A stretch of 64,000 bases of DNA from Echinicola rosea (GTDB taxonomy: Bacteria > Bacteroidota > Bacteroidia > Cytophagales > Cyclobacteriaceae): assembly GCF_005281475.1 (NCBI RefSeq), contig NZ_CP040106.1, forward strand, positions 1,307,501 through 1,371,500, read 5' to 3'. The first letter of the stretch is position 1; each line of letters starts with the position of its first letter. A model generated the notes under the pieces. It made no database searches. It was not told where the DNA came from and saw only the letters and a program-made list of their open reading frames with translations. The translations under genes and the position numbers were made by a program. Shown in pieces: positions 45,728-53,822 of the stretch.

Positions 45728-45951
45728 GGACGGCAGATACCATACAACAAGGAGAAGTGGCTATTATTGATAAAATTTTGCCCAGCGAATTGACCCTAAA
45801 CCTAATGGAGATGGGGTTTTTGCCCGGTAAACGGATATCCTTGTTGCAGCGGGCACCGCTGAAAGACCCGATGGCCTTTAGGCTGGGGAATACCGTCATT
45901 GCGCTCCGTAAAACTGAAGCCCAACTCATTGAAGTGATCCTAGAAAACTAA
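45724..45951 (+). CDS. feoA: Ferrous iron transport protein A
   Basis: A 75-residue cytoplasmic SH3-like FeoA protein that assists the FeoB ferrous iron channel. The family pattern is clear: LPSELTLNLMEMGFLPGKRISLLQRAPLKDPMAFRLGNTVIALRKTEA, with the conserved MGF.PG and final LR...A segments. The ATG overlaps the stop of the possible leader frame, and feoB starts 7 bp after the stop, so the genes form one operon. Regulation by iron is likely from the palindrome at 45546-45560. Confidence 0.95.
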   Translation: MRTADTIQQGEVAIIDKILPSELTLNLMEMGFLPGKRISLLQRAPLKDPMAFRLGNTVIALRKTEAQLIEVILEN

Positions 45952-45958
45952 TTGCTGT

Positions 45959-48091
45959 ATGCCAGAAGTACTCACCCCTGAGAAGTTATCGACCTTTACT
46001 GTTGCCCTCATTGGAAATCCGAATGTGGGAAAAACAACGATATTTAACCGTCTGACCGGATTACGCCAAAAGGTAGGGAATTATCCTGGTGTGACGGTGG
46101 ATAAGCGCTATGCCTCCCTGAAAATAGGCAACCAAAGTGCTACCATCATTGATCTACCTGGTACGTACAGCATTTACCCCAACTCCGAAGACGAAGTGAT
46201 CGTCCACCGCGTGCTCAATGGACTGGACAAGACCTCCAAGCCCGATTTTGTGTTGGCAGTAGTGGACATGTCCAGCATGGAGCGAGGCCTGTTTTTGGTC
46301 ACGCAGATCATGGACTTGGGGCTACCCATGGCGGTAGTGCTCAACATGTCCGATACAGCAGAAGAGCAAGGGATCAAAGTCAAGACCCACCAACTATACA
46401 AGGCACTCGGCGTACCGGTCATCCAAACCAATGCCCGCAGCAACAAAGGCATCAGCGGCATTACTGACCTGATCGGCGACCAGATGTTTGAACAGCCAGC
46501 ATCGTTTTTGGAAAGCGACCGACTTTTGCCTGAGCAACTGTCCACTGCTATCCAAGAGCGTTTTTCACTGACCAATTCTTACCAAGCCTATCAGCTGATC
46601 CGTTTTCATGACAAAGAACCTATTCTAAGCCACGAAGAAAGTGAATGGCTAAGACAAGAAATAAAGGGGGCAGATTTTGACATCAAGTCCAAGCAGCTCC
46701 AAGAGACCCAAGACCGCTACGCTGCCATTCAGCAGGTGTTGGAAACAGTGGTCGAGAAGACGGATATGAAGAAAAAGCGGTTAACCGACAAGCTGGATCG
46801 GATTTTTTTACATAAGGTAGGCGGCTATGCCATATTCTTGGGCATTTTATTAATGATTTTCCAAGCAGTTTTTGCTTGGTCAGCAATGCCTATGGACCTG
46901 ATTGATGGTTTTTTTGCCAGCTTGAGTGCATCCGTGGCAGGACTATTACCGGAAGGAGTCCTTACTGACCTGATTACAGAGGGGATTATTCCGGGGATCG
47001 GTGGTGTGGTGATTTTCATTCCGCAGATTGCACTGTTGTTTGCTTTTTTAGGGATTTTGGAAGATACCGGATACATGTCACGCGTGGTCTTCTTGATGGA
47101 CAGGGTCATGCGTCCTTTTGGATTGAATGGCAAGAGTGTAGTGCCGTTGATTTCAGGAATTGCCTGTGCCATTCCGGGGATAATGGCCACTCGTAATATT
47201 GGTAATTGGAAGGATCGTTTGATCACTATTATGGTTACGCCTTTGATGAGCTGCTCGGCCAGGCTTCCCGTTTATGTGATCCTTATTGGCATTGCTGTTC
47301 CGGCTACGAATATTGGTCCGTTTAACCTGCAGGCGCTGGTCATGCTGGGCATGTACCTCTTGGGCGTAATAGCTGTATTGGTGACCGCCTGGGTATTGAA
47401 GCTTGTCCTGAATTTTAAAGAAAGAAGTTACCTGATGGTAGAGATGCCATTGTTTAGAGTGCCGCGATGGAAAGACGTCCTGATCACGATGTATTCCAAG
47501 TCAAAAACCTTTGTGTTTGAAGCTGGAAAAGTGATCTTGGCCATTTCGATCGTGCTTTGGGTGCTGGCGAGCTACGGGCCCTCCGGTGCGAGGGAAGAAG
47601 CTATTGCTGCGGTAGAAGTTCCGGCTGACGGTGCTTCTGAAGAAGTGATGCTAGATTATCAGCATAACCTTGAATCAGCAGAACTGGAATCTTCGTATAT
47701 AGGAATAGCCGGACAGTTTATAGAGCCGGCCATTAGGCCTTTGGGTTATGATTGGAAAATCGGCATTGCGCTGATTACTTCTTTTGCAGCCCGTGAGGTT
47801 TTTGTCTCCACAATGGCCACGCTCTACAGCGTGGGCAGTGAAGTGGAGGATGAGCTGACCATTCAGGAAAAACTGAAAAGCGAGGTGAATCCTAATACTG
47901 GTGAAGCGGTATTTAACCTGGCCACTGCGATTTCACTGATGGTCTTCTATGCTTTTGCGATGCAGTGCATGAGCACTTTAGCGGTAGTTTACCGTGAGAC
48001 CAAAGGATGGAAGTGGCCCCTGATTCAAACCATCTATATGACGGTCTTGGCTTATGTATCAGCCTTCATCGCCTATCAGCTGTTTTCGTAA
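45959..48091 (+). CDS. feoB: Ferrous iron transporter B
   Basis: A 710-residue inner-membrane Fe(II) transporter with an N-terminal GTPase. The G domain shows G1 GNPNVGKTT near residue 19, G3 DLPGTYSI near 67 and G4 NMSD near 126. A helical GDI-like spacer follows to about 275. The membrane part (about 280-710) has two Gate-like halves, with VPLISGIACAIPGIMATR and SCSARLPVYVILIG in the first; the second contains SFAAREVFVSTMATLY. Length is normal. It is co-transcribed with feoA and a Cys-rich small protein gene just downstream. Confidence 0.96.
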   Translation: MPEVLTPEKLSTFTVALIGNPNVGKTTIFNRLTGLRQKVGNYPGVTVDKRYASLKIGNQSATIIDLPGTYSIYPNSEDEVIVHRVLNGLDKTSKPDFVLAVVDMSSMERGLFLVTQIMDLGLPMAVVLNMSDTAEEQGIKVKTHQLYKALGVPVIQTNARSNKGISGITDLIGDQMFEQPASFLESDRLLPEQLSTAIQERFSLTNSYQAYQLIRFHDKEPILSHEESEWLRQEIKGADFDIKSKQLQETQDRYAAIQQVLETVVEKTDMKKKRLTDKLDRIFLHKVGGYAIFLGILLMIFQAVFAWSAMPMDLIDGFFASLSASVAGLLPEGVLTDLITEGIIPGIGGVVIFIPQIALLFAFLGILEDTGYMSRVVFLMDRVMRPFGLNGKSVVPLISGIACAIPGIMATRNIGNWKDRLITIMVTPLMSCSARLPVYVILIGIAVPATNIGPFNLQALVMLGMYLLGVIAVLVTAWVLKLVLNFKERSYLMVEMPLFRVPRWKDVLITMYSKSKTFVFEAGKVILAISIVLWVLASYGPSGAREEAIAAVEVPADGASEEVMLDYQHNLESAELESSYIGIAGQFIEPAIRPLGYDWKIGIALITSFAAREVFVSTMATLYSVGSEVEDELTIQEKLKSEVNPNTGEAVFNLATAISLMVFYAFAMQCMSTLAVVYRETKGWKWPLIQTIYMTVLAYVSAFIAYQLFS

Positions 48092-48121
48092 TTAATACAA
48101 AAACGCAAGAACTTAGAATTT

Positions 48122-48265
48122 ATGTGGCAAGAACTAATTGTATGGACGTTGTTTGTGGGGATTATTGGCTGGAAAGTGTACCAATATTTCAAGCCCAAGA
48201 AATCAAGTGGGCTGGACTGTGGCTGTGGTAAGTGTGATATGGCCAAGAAAGGGGATTTGAATTGA
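48122..48265 (+). CDS. FeoB-associated Cys-rich membrane protein
   Basis: A 47-residue protein starting 31 bp after feoB: one transmembrane helix (ELIVWTLFVGIIGWKVYQYF) followed by a cytoplasmic LDCGCGKCDMAKK tail with three Cys. The helix plus CGCGKC arrangement matches the small Cys-rich proteins regularly found after feoB, which may take the place of FeoC. The Cys cluster could bind iron or sense redox state. It is easily missed because of its size. Start ATG 48122 and stop TGA 48263-48265 are clear. Confidence 0.82.
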   Translation: MWQELIVWTLFVGIIGWKVYQYFKPKKSSGLDCGCGKCDMAKKGDLN

Positions 48266-48317
48266 TTGGAAAATTAGAAGATTGAAATATTGTAATAATT
48301 AATCCAACGCTTTTTCA

Positions 48318-49196
48318 TTACTTATTGCCGGCAGGTACTTCGGCTTCCCCCATCTTCACCGTAGCACCAGCCAGGGAAACCACCGCAGTGATCAAAAAGA
48401 AAAGTAGGCTAAAGGCTACAGCAATATTCTTATCGATGCCCATGTATTCATGGCTAAAGATAAACACCAATTCACGCGCGCCCACACCGCCGATGGTAAG
48501 TGGCAATACCGCCACGATCGAAGACAATAGAAAAACGAATTGGTAGGCGAGGAGTTGTTCATGTATTCCCAGGGCAAGAAGGATAAAATAGGCACAAATA
48601 AGCTGGGCAGACTGTACCAAAAGTGAATAGCCACTGGTAATAGCCGTAGCACGCCGAAAGGTAGGAAACCACCACCTCACCACGCCGACAAAAACCAAAG
48701 GTACGATGGCCAGACCAATTGCCGCTACGATATCCAAGTTAATCCCCCATGGAGCTTTCCACTCGACCTCTACAGAAAACCAAATGACCAGCAGTAGCCA
48801 TACCAAGGCGACAAGCCCGCTCACACGGTCAAGCAATACAGCTGCGAGGAGTTTTTTCACCTTGGTGTCAAAGCGTTTACGAAGCCAATAGACCTTGTAA
48901 CCGTCGCCGCCTATTCCTCCGGGAAGGAAGAGATTATAGAACATCCCAATCCAGTACAGCTTAAGGTTTTGGCGCTCACTGAGGCGTGCTGCCAGGATAC
49001 GGAAAAGGCAATTGAGCCGGAGGGAAGAGAGGGCTTTGGAGAGCACAAAACACAGTGCTGCGATGACGAGGTATCCGAAATTGGCCTTCTTGATTACCTG
49101 CCAGGTCGCTTCCAGGTCAATTTTTCGAAACACCAAGTAAATGGCCACTCCTGTGAGCAGCAGCTTCAGGAGCAGCTTTAGCGTTTTCTTACTCAC
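48318..49196 (-). CDS. LPG-synthase-TM family (UPF0104) membrane protein
   Basis: A 292-residue inner-membrane protein with about eight helices of the lysylphosphatidylglycerol-synthase transmembrane family, without the cytoplasmic transferase domain; flippase-like roles are proposed for such proteins. GTG 49196 is chosen because it overlaps the upstream stop by 8 bp and begins VSKKTLKLLLKLLLTG; an ATG at 49244 is the alternative and would add 16 basic residues. The family segment FYNLFLPGGIGGDGYKVYWLRKRF and a C-terminal TIGGVGARELVFIFSH are present. It follows a GT2 gene and lies near a GT39 gene, so it probably serves lipid-linked sugar transfer. Confidence 0.85.
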   Translation of the reverse strand: MSKKTLKLLLKLLLTGVAIYLVFRKIDLEATWQVIKKANFGYLVIAALCFVLSKALSSLRLNCLFRILAARLSERQNLKLYWIGMFYNLFLPGGIGGDGYKVYWLRKRFDTKVKKLLAAVLLDRVSGLVALVWLLLVIWFSVEVEWKAPWGINLDIVAAIGLAIVPLVFVGVVRWWFPTFRRATAITSGYSLLVQSAQLICAYFILLALGIHEQLLAYQFVFLLSSIVAVLPLTIGGVGARELVFIFSHEYMGIDKNIAVAFSLLFFLITAVVSLAGATVKMGEAEVPAGNK

Positions 49197-50130
49197 CTTC
49201 GAAAACTTCTTTGATGGTATAGGTCTTCTTATCTTGTGACTCAAAGTACGTCCTGACGATGATCTCCGCCACGATACCTGTCGTGATCAGCTGCAGTCCC
49301 CCCAAAATCAAGATCAGTCCAACCAGCAGAATAGGCCTGCCCCATATGTCTTCACCAAGGATTTTGAGTACTAAAAGGTAAAAATTGATCAGGGCACCTG
49401 AAATCAACGCCAAAAGCCCCAGTCCACCGAAAATATGGATGGGCCGCTGGAGGTACTTTTGGAAAAAAAGCATCAGGATAAGGTCAGCCAAAACCTTAAA
49501 GGTCCTGTTCAAGCCATACTTGGAAGTACCATGGATCCGTGGGTGATGCTTGACATTCACTTCTGTCATCCGGGCACCTTCCTGCTTGGCAAGTACTGGG
49601 ATAAATCGGTGCAATTCCCCATAAAGCCCCATGTTCTGGGCGATATTTGCCTTATATACCCGCAAACTACAGCCATAATCCTTTAGATAGACTTTAGTGG
49701 TATTTCGAATCATCCAATTGGCAAACTTGCTGGGTAATTTTCTCAAGACAAAACCATCCTGTCGATTGGCGCGCACACCGGCCACGACATCCCAATCCTC
49801 ATCGATGGCTTTCTGGAGCATCATCGGAATGTCGGAAGGGTCATTTTGCAAGTCCCCGTCCATCGTGACGATGTACTCTCCGGTGGCCTTGTCAATACCA
49901 GCTGCCAAGGCAGTGGTCTGTCCATAGTTTTTGTTAAAAATAAGCACTTTGGTATTTCCGTTGGCGTGTTGTTTGGCCATGGCCACCGTCTTGTCGGTAG
50001 AGCCATCATCGACCAAAATGAGTTCGTAGGAAATCCCTTCTAAGGCTTCAAAAACAGCAGCTAGGAGTGGTTTAATATTTTCTTCCTCATTATAAACCGT
50101 GACAACGAGAGAAAGCTGTAACTTGGACAT
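49189..50130 (-). CDS. GT2 polyprenyl-phosphate glycosyltransferase (GtrB/DPM1-like)
   Basis: A 313-residue membrane-bound family 2 glycosyltransferase. ATG 50130 (MSKLQLSLVVTVYNEEENI) is preferred to 50178. The GT-A domain has VDDGSTDKT near residue 41, MDGDLQNDP near 91 (DXD-like metal site) and a QEGARMTEV...HHPRIHGTSKYG stretch typical of the dolichyl/undecaprenyl-phosphate sugar transferases. Two C-terminal helices (about 230-290) anchor it. It is expected to load a hexose or a related sugar on undecaprenyl phosphate, which the divergent GT39 enzyme could use. It overlaps the downstream flippase-like gene. Confidence 0.88.
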   Translation of the reverse strand: MSKLQLSLVVTVYNEEENIKPLLAAVFEALEGISYELILVDDGSTDKTVAMAKQHANGNTKVLIFNKNYGQTTALAAGIDKATGEYIVTMDGDLQNDPSDIPMMLQKAIDEDWDVVAGVRANRQDGFVLRKLPSKFANWMIRNTTKVYLKDYGCSLRVYKANIAQNMGLYGELHRFIPVLAKQEGARMTEVNVKHHPRIHGTSKYGLNRTFKVLADLILMLFFQKYLQRPIHIFGGLGLLALISGALINFYLLVLKILGEDIWGRPILLVGLILILGGLQLITTGIVAEIIVRTYFESQDKKTYTIKEVFEGE

Positions 50131-50216
50131 ACCGTATAAAATTTGGTCAAAATTACAGCTTTTTTGAACGGGCACCAAGTCCGATTATCAAAACCTAACT
50201 TTTTGATAATGCTTTC

Positions 50217-50250
50217 TTGACATCAGGGAGAACGAAAGCACGTAATTTTG
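50217..50250 (+). promoter_or_regulatory. Bacteroidota-type promoter for the GT39 gene
   Basis: TTG (50217-50219) and a perfect TAATTTTG (50243-50250), spaced 23 bp, slightly longer than usual. The ATG at 50255 is only 5 bp beyond, so transcription would start at or just inside the gene, implying a leaderless mRNA if this box is used. Confidence 0.45.
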
Positions 50251-50254
50251 ACCT

Positions 50255-51847
50255 ATGGAAAATATCCTGGATAAAAAGGGAGTCGTAGGAGGAGTGTTGC
50301 TACTCATTGCGTTTTTTCTGCATTTTTCTAATATCAATGGGCTAAGTGTCTATGCCTTGGATGAGGCCAAAAATGCAACTGCCGCAATCGAAATGCTCCA
50401 GCGGGGAGAATGGATCGTGCCGACCTTTAACGGTGAATACCGCTTTGACAAACCCCCTTTGCACTATTATTTTTTTATGCTTTCCTACCAGCTTTTTGGA
50501 ATCAATGAATTTGCTGCAAGGTTCTTTCCTGCTTTGTTTGGCTTTTTGACCGTGTATTTTACCTATCGGTTTGCCAGAAAGAACCTTGGATACCGGGCTG
50601 GAATCCTGACGCTGTTGGTGCTTGCCTCCAGTCTTCATTGGTACATCCAGTTTCACATGGCCGTGCCGGATCCATTCTTGATATTTTTTATGAGTATGGG
50701 GCTGATGGCATTTTATGAATGGTCGCTTTCTGGTTTTCGATCTACCATGCTGATGCTGGTCACTTATGGATCATTAGGGCTGGCGGTATTATCCAAAGGT
50801 CCGGTAGGTGTGGTGTTGCCTGTCATTGCGCTGTTGGTGTATGGGCTGGCGATGCAGCTGCTGAACGGCAAGAGACTGCGCCGGATTTTCCATCCCATGG
50901 GCTTGGCTGTATTTTTTCTGATCGCCCTGCCTTGGTATGTTCTGGTAGCCACCAAAACAGACGGGGTGTGGATAGAAGAGTTTATCTTTAAGCATAACCT
51001 CAACCGGTTTTCGGCTCCTATGGAAGGACATGGCGGAGGGTTTTGGATGACTTGGATTTTTATACTCGCGGGCATGCTCCCCTTTACTTTTTTCTTGTTT
51101 CAGGGGGTGTTTCACACCCTGAAATATCGAACCAATCGCGTCACAACTTTCGCTTTGATCTGCGCAGCGGTGATCATCTTCTTTTTCATGCTATCAGGCA
51201 CAAAGCTTCCTAACTATACTGTGCCAGCTTATCCATTTTTGGCCATCATCATTGGGAATTATTTGGCTGCGCTGACCAAAGGCAGGAAAAGGAAAAGCCT
51301 GCTGCTTCCCGGAATCGGGTACGGGGTGGTGCTGGTATTATTGCCATTTGGGGTGTACTATGGGTTGTCAGCAGACCCGACATTGCAGGTGCCCAAAAGT
51401 CTCCTTTGGTGGTTTATGGTGCCTGTTTTAGCCCTTTTTCCAATGGTAAGGACATTTTTTAAAAGACAAACTGAGCAGTTTCTTGTTTGGTTTGGGGGGG
51501 GATTCATGTTGGTGGCACTGGTTTTCTTTTGGTTTGCATTTCCGCTCATTGATCAGCAAAACCCTGTTTTACAAGCCAAGACTTCACAGCTTGCTTCAGC
51601 GGATTTATATTACTTTAAAATCTACAATCCAGCATTTTCATTTTACCTGCAACAACCCTTGAAAGATATCCAGAAAGTGGCGGTTCCCCATCAGGTAAGG
51701 GGCTATCTGATTACCAGAAAGCAACACCTGGAGGAATTGGACGAAATGGGGCTGCATTATCAAAAGGTTTATGAAGGAAAAGATCTTTTTGAATCACCTT
51801 TTACGGTGGTTCTTCGGCTTCTTCCCCATGAGCAAGCGATGAAGTAA
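50255..51847 (+). CDS. GT39/ArnT-like membrane glycosyltransferase
   Basis: A 530-residue polytopic membrane enzyme (about 11-12 helices) of the PMT/ArnT clan, which moves a sugar from a polyprenyl-phosphate donor to an acceptor such as lipid A or a protein on the periplasmic side. The first periplasmic loop carries YALDEAKNATAAIEML with the DE motif and GEWIVPTFNGEYRFDKPPLHYY, the family signature. Then come HMAVPDPFLIFFMSMGLMAFYEW and LSKGPVGVVLPVIALL. The C-terminal soluble part is short. Divergent from the GT2 and flippase-like genes with a 125-bp gap. The sugar and the acceptor are unknown. Confidence 0.88.
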   Translation: MENILDKKGVVGGVLLLIAFFLHFSNINGLSVYALDEAKNATAAIEMLQRGEWIVPTFNGEYRFDKPPLHYYFFMLSYQLFGINEFAARFFPALFGFLTVYFTYRFARKNLGYRAGILTLLVLASSLHWYIQFHMAVPDPFLIFFMSMGLMAFYEWSLSGFRSTMLMLVTYGSLGLAVLSKGPVGVVLPVIALLVYGLAMQLLNGKRLRRIFHPMGLAVFFLIALPWYVLVATKTDGVWIEEFIFKHNLNRFSAPMEGHGGGFWMTWIFILAGMLPFTFFLFQGVFHTLKYRTNRVTTFALICAAVIIFFFMLSGTKLPNYTVPAYPFLAIIIGNYLAALTKGRKRKSLLLPGIGYGVVLVLLPFGVYYGLSADPTLQVPKSLLWWFMVPVLALFPMVRTFFKRQTEQFLVWFGGGFMLVALVFFWFAFPLIDQQNPVLQAKTSQLASADLYYFKIYNPAFSFYLQQPLKDIQKVAVPHQVRGYLITRKQHLEELDEMGLHYQKVYEGKDLFESPFTVVLRLLPHEQAMK

Positions 51848-51909
51848 GTTTTTATGCCATTTATCCACATAAGTATTTTTTATTTTATACAGATGCCCTA
51901 AATTTTGGG

Positions 51910-53508
51910 ATGGATGCACAAAAATATGCCCTTGTTCTGATTTTATCCTTCTTCAGTTTACTCTTACATAGCTGTGAAAATGCTGCCACCAGCGTAGAAG
52001 GTCCCAATATAATTTTAATTTACGCTGACGATCTGGGCAAGGGGATGCTCAGCCATGAAGGTCAAAAGCACCTCACCACGCCAAACATCGATCGCTTGGC
52101 TGCAGAAGGAATGCGGTTTACCCATGCGACAGGGAGCATGTTGTGTGCCCCAGCCCGGGCGTCCTTGATCACGGGCCTGCACGATTGCCATGCACCTGGA
52201 TTTCCGATTACCAATGGACAAATGTACAAGCATATCGGGGATAGTGCCCATACCCTCCAGCAAGTAGAAGAGATGATCAATACCGTGCTAGATCCTATTC
52301 CGGATGCTCAGGTGTTTTTGGGACAAGTGGCACAGGAAGCAGGATACGTCACAGGGCAATTTGGTAAATTGGAGTGGGGATTTTCAGCATCTGACTATCA
52401 AATGAAGCGTCATGGATGGAACCAGTATTTTGGTTATCTCGACCATAATCGGGCGCACGGTTTTTATCCACCATATCTTTTCGAGAATGGCCAGCTAGTG
52501 AACATTCCGGGAAATACGCGTGAAGATTGCGGGAAGACCATCGAGCGTGAGACGCAAAAAGCCTTTGAAGACCGATGGGATATGACGGGCAAAGCCGTTT
52601 ATTCACAGGATTTGTTTATGGATATGGTGCTCACGTTTATCCGGGACCATAAAAATCAGCCTTTCTTTCTCTATTTTCCTACCCAGCTACCCCATGGACC
52701 AGTGGCCGTTCCGTCCGTTCATCCTGAAGTAGCCGCATCCACAGCACTCACCCAAATAGAAAAAGAATATGCTTCTATGGTGAAAATGCTGGACGATAAT
52801 ATTGGCCAAATTTTGGAGGAACTGGACCGGCTGCAGATCGCCGAAAACACGTTGGTCATCTTCACTGCGGATAATGGCCATGAAATTTATTATACCCAAG
52901 AGGGCAGGGTCCTGAAACCTTACACCAATATGCAAACGGGTGAGCGATTTGACAATTTGGAAGACAAATATTACAGTGATCTTGCAGGAGATATCTTTAA
53001 TGGAAATAATGGCCGTGCGGGCATGAAGCGGAGTAATCTACAAGGTGGCCTCGAAGTACCCCTTGTGGTGAGATGGCCCGGCAAAATTACAGCGGGCAGC
53101 ACTTCTGACCTTTTGGTGACCAATTACGACTGGCTGCCAACTGTAGCGGAGATCGTAGGCTTTCAGGGGGATTTGGCTACTGACGGGGTCAGCTTCTTAC
53201 CTGAAATGATTGATAAAGGACAAACCCAAGAGCACGATTTTATTGTTCATTCCTCATTTGAAGGGCCTACTTTGATTGCCAAAGATGGCTGGAAATTGCG
53301 GTATTTTATCCAAAAAGATGTCTTCGAGCTGTATTACCTTCCTGATGACTATAGAGAAGCAGAAGATCTTTCGGCCAAGTATCCGCAAAAACGTAAAGAG
53401 ATGAAGGCATTGTTACTTGAATCCTGCGATGGAAATTTTGAAAATGGATGGTACAGGCCTGCTGTCAATCAGTTGGACGTGGCCTCTAAGTGGAGGAGTA
53501 TGCATTAG
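51910..53508 (+). CDS. Sulfatase (S1 family), lipoprotein
   Basis: A 532-residue formylglycine-dependent sulfatase with a lipoprotein signal (LLLHSCENA). The activation motif CAPARASLITG lies near residue 80 (C-X-P-X-R), so the Cys should be converted by a maturase not in this window. Other family parts: IILIYADDLGKGML near 36 (metal Asp pair), TPNIDRLAAEGMRFTHA near 56, QLPHGPVAVPSVH near 257 and VIFTADNGHE near 316. It lies alone between the GT39 gene and the riboswitch, away from the pectin locus. Bacteroidota use such enzymes on sulfated glycans; the substrate cannot be read here. Confidence 0.9.
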   Translation: MDAQKYALVLILSFFSLLLHSCENAATSVEGPNIILIYADDLGKGMLSHEGQKHLTTPNIDRLAAEGMRFTHATGSMLCAPARASLITGLHDCHAPGFPITNGQMYKHIGDSAHTLQQVEEMINTVLDPIPDAQVFLGQVAQEAGYVTGQFGKLEWGFSASDYQMKRHGWNQYFGYLDHNRAHGFYPPYLFENGQLVNIPGNTREDCGKTIERETQKAFEDRWDMTGKAVYSQDLFMDMVLTFIRDHKNQPFFLYFPTQLPHGPVAVPSVHPEVAASTALTQIEKEYASMVKMLDDNIGQILEELDRLQIAENTLVIFTADNGHEIYYTQEGRVLKPYTNMQTGERFDNLEDKYYSDLAGDIFNGNNGRAGMKRSNLQGGLEVPLVVRWPGKITAGSTSDLLVTNYDWLPTVAEIVGFQGDLATDGVSFLPEMIDKGQTQEHDFIVHSSFEGPTLIAKDGWKLRYFIQKDVFELYYLPDDYREAEDLSAKYPQKRKEMKALLLESCDGNFENGWYRPAVNQLDVASKWRSMH

Positions 53509-53625
53509 CCAGGGACTGATAACAGCTATCCTGTACCAAGAATGTTCATGCTTCGAAATTGTAAATATGATTCTCCTGAGCGAACGAACGATTGCAAACA
53601 TTTTTTCTTTCTTCGATAATCCTTC

Positions 53626-53633
53626 TACCTTTG
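53626..53633 (+). promoter_or_regulatory. -7 box upstream of the TPP riboswitch
   Basis: TACCTTTG fits TAnnTTTG and lies about 16 bp before the first riboswitch stem. No TTG is found at the usual distance upstream, so the call is tentative. Confidence 0.4.
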
Positions 53634-53647
53634 CAGCAAGAATAGAT

Positions 53648-53727
53648 CGAGTTAGGGGTGCCCAAAATTTACGGGCTGAGATCATACCCATATTACCTGA
53701 TCCGGGTAGTGCCGGCGAAGGGAAATG
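53648..53727 (+). ncRNA. TPP riboswitch (THI element)
   Basis: The conserved parts appear in order: ttaggggtgccc, then gggctgagatcatacccat, then acctgatccgggtagtgccggcgaaggga. These are the THI-box stems, including CUGAGA, ACCUGAUCCGGGU and GCCGGCG.AGGGA that form the pyrimidine and pyrophosphate pockets for thiamine pyrophosphate. It lies about 95 bp before the TonB-dependent receptor gene in the same direction. TPP binding should reduce expression of that receptor. Confidence 0.93.
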
Positions 53728-53822
53728 CGATTTCCATAACACATGGAACTTTGGGTAAACAATGAATGGAGCTGTCACCCCTGGATTGCTCCGATGTTTA
53801 ACCAGCTTAATTAATTTTCAAT

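Noticed and set aside
53417..53778. Reading frames on both strands over the sulfatase 3' end and leader
   Set aside because: They overlap the TPP riboswitch, which accounts for the conserved sequence.
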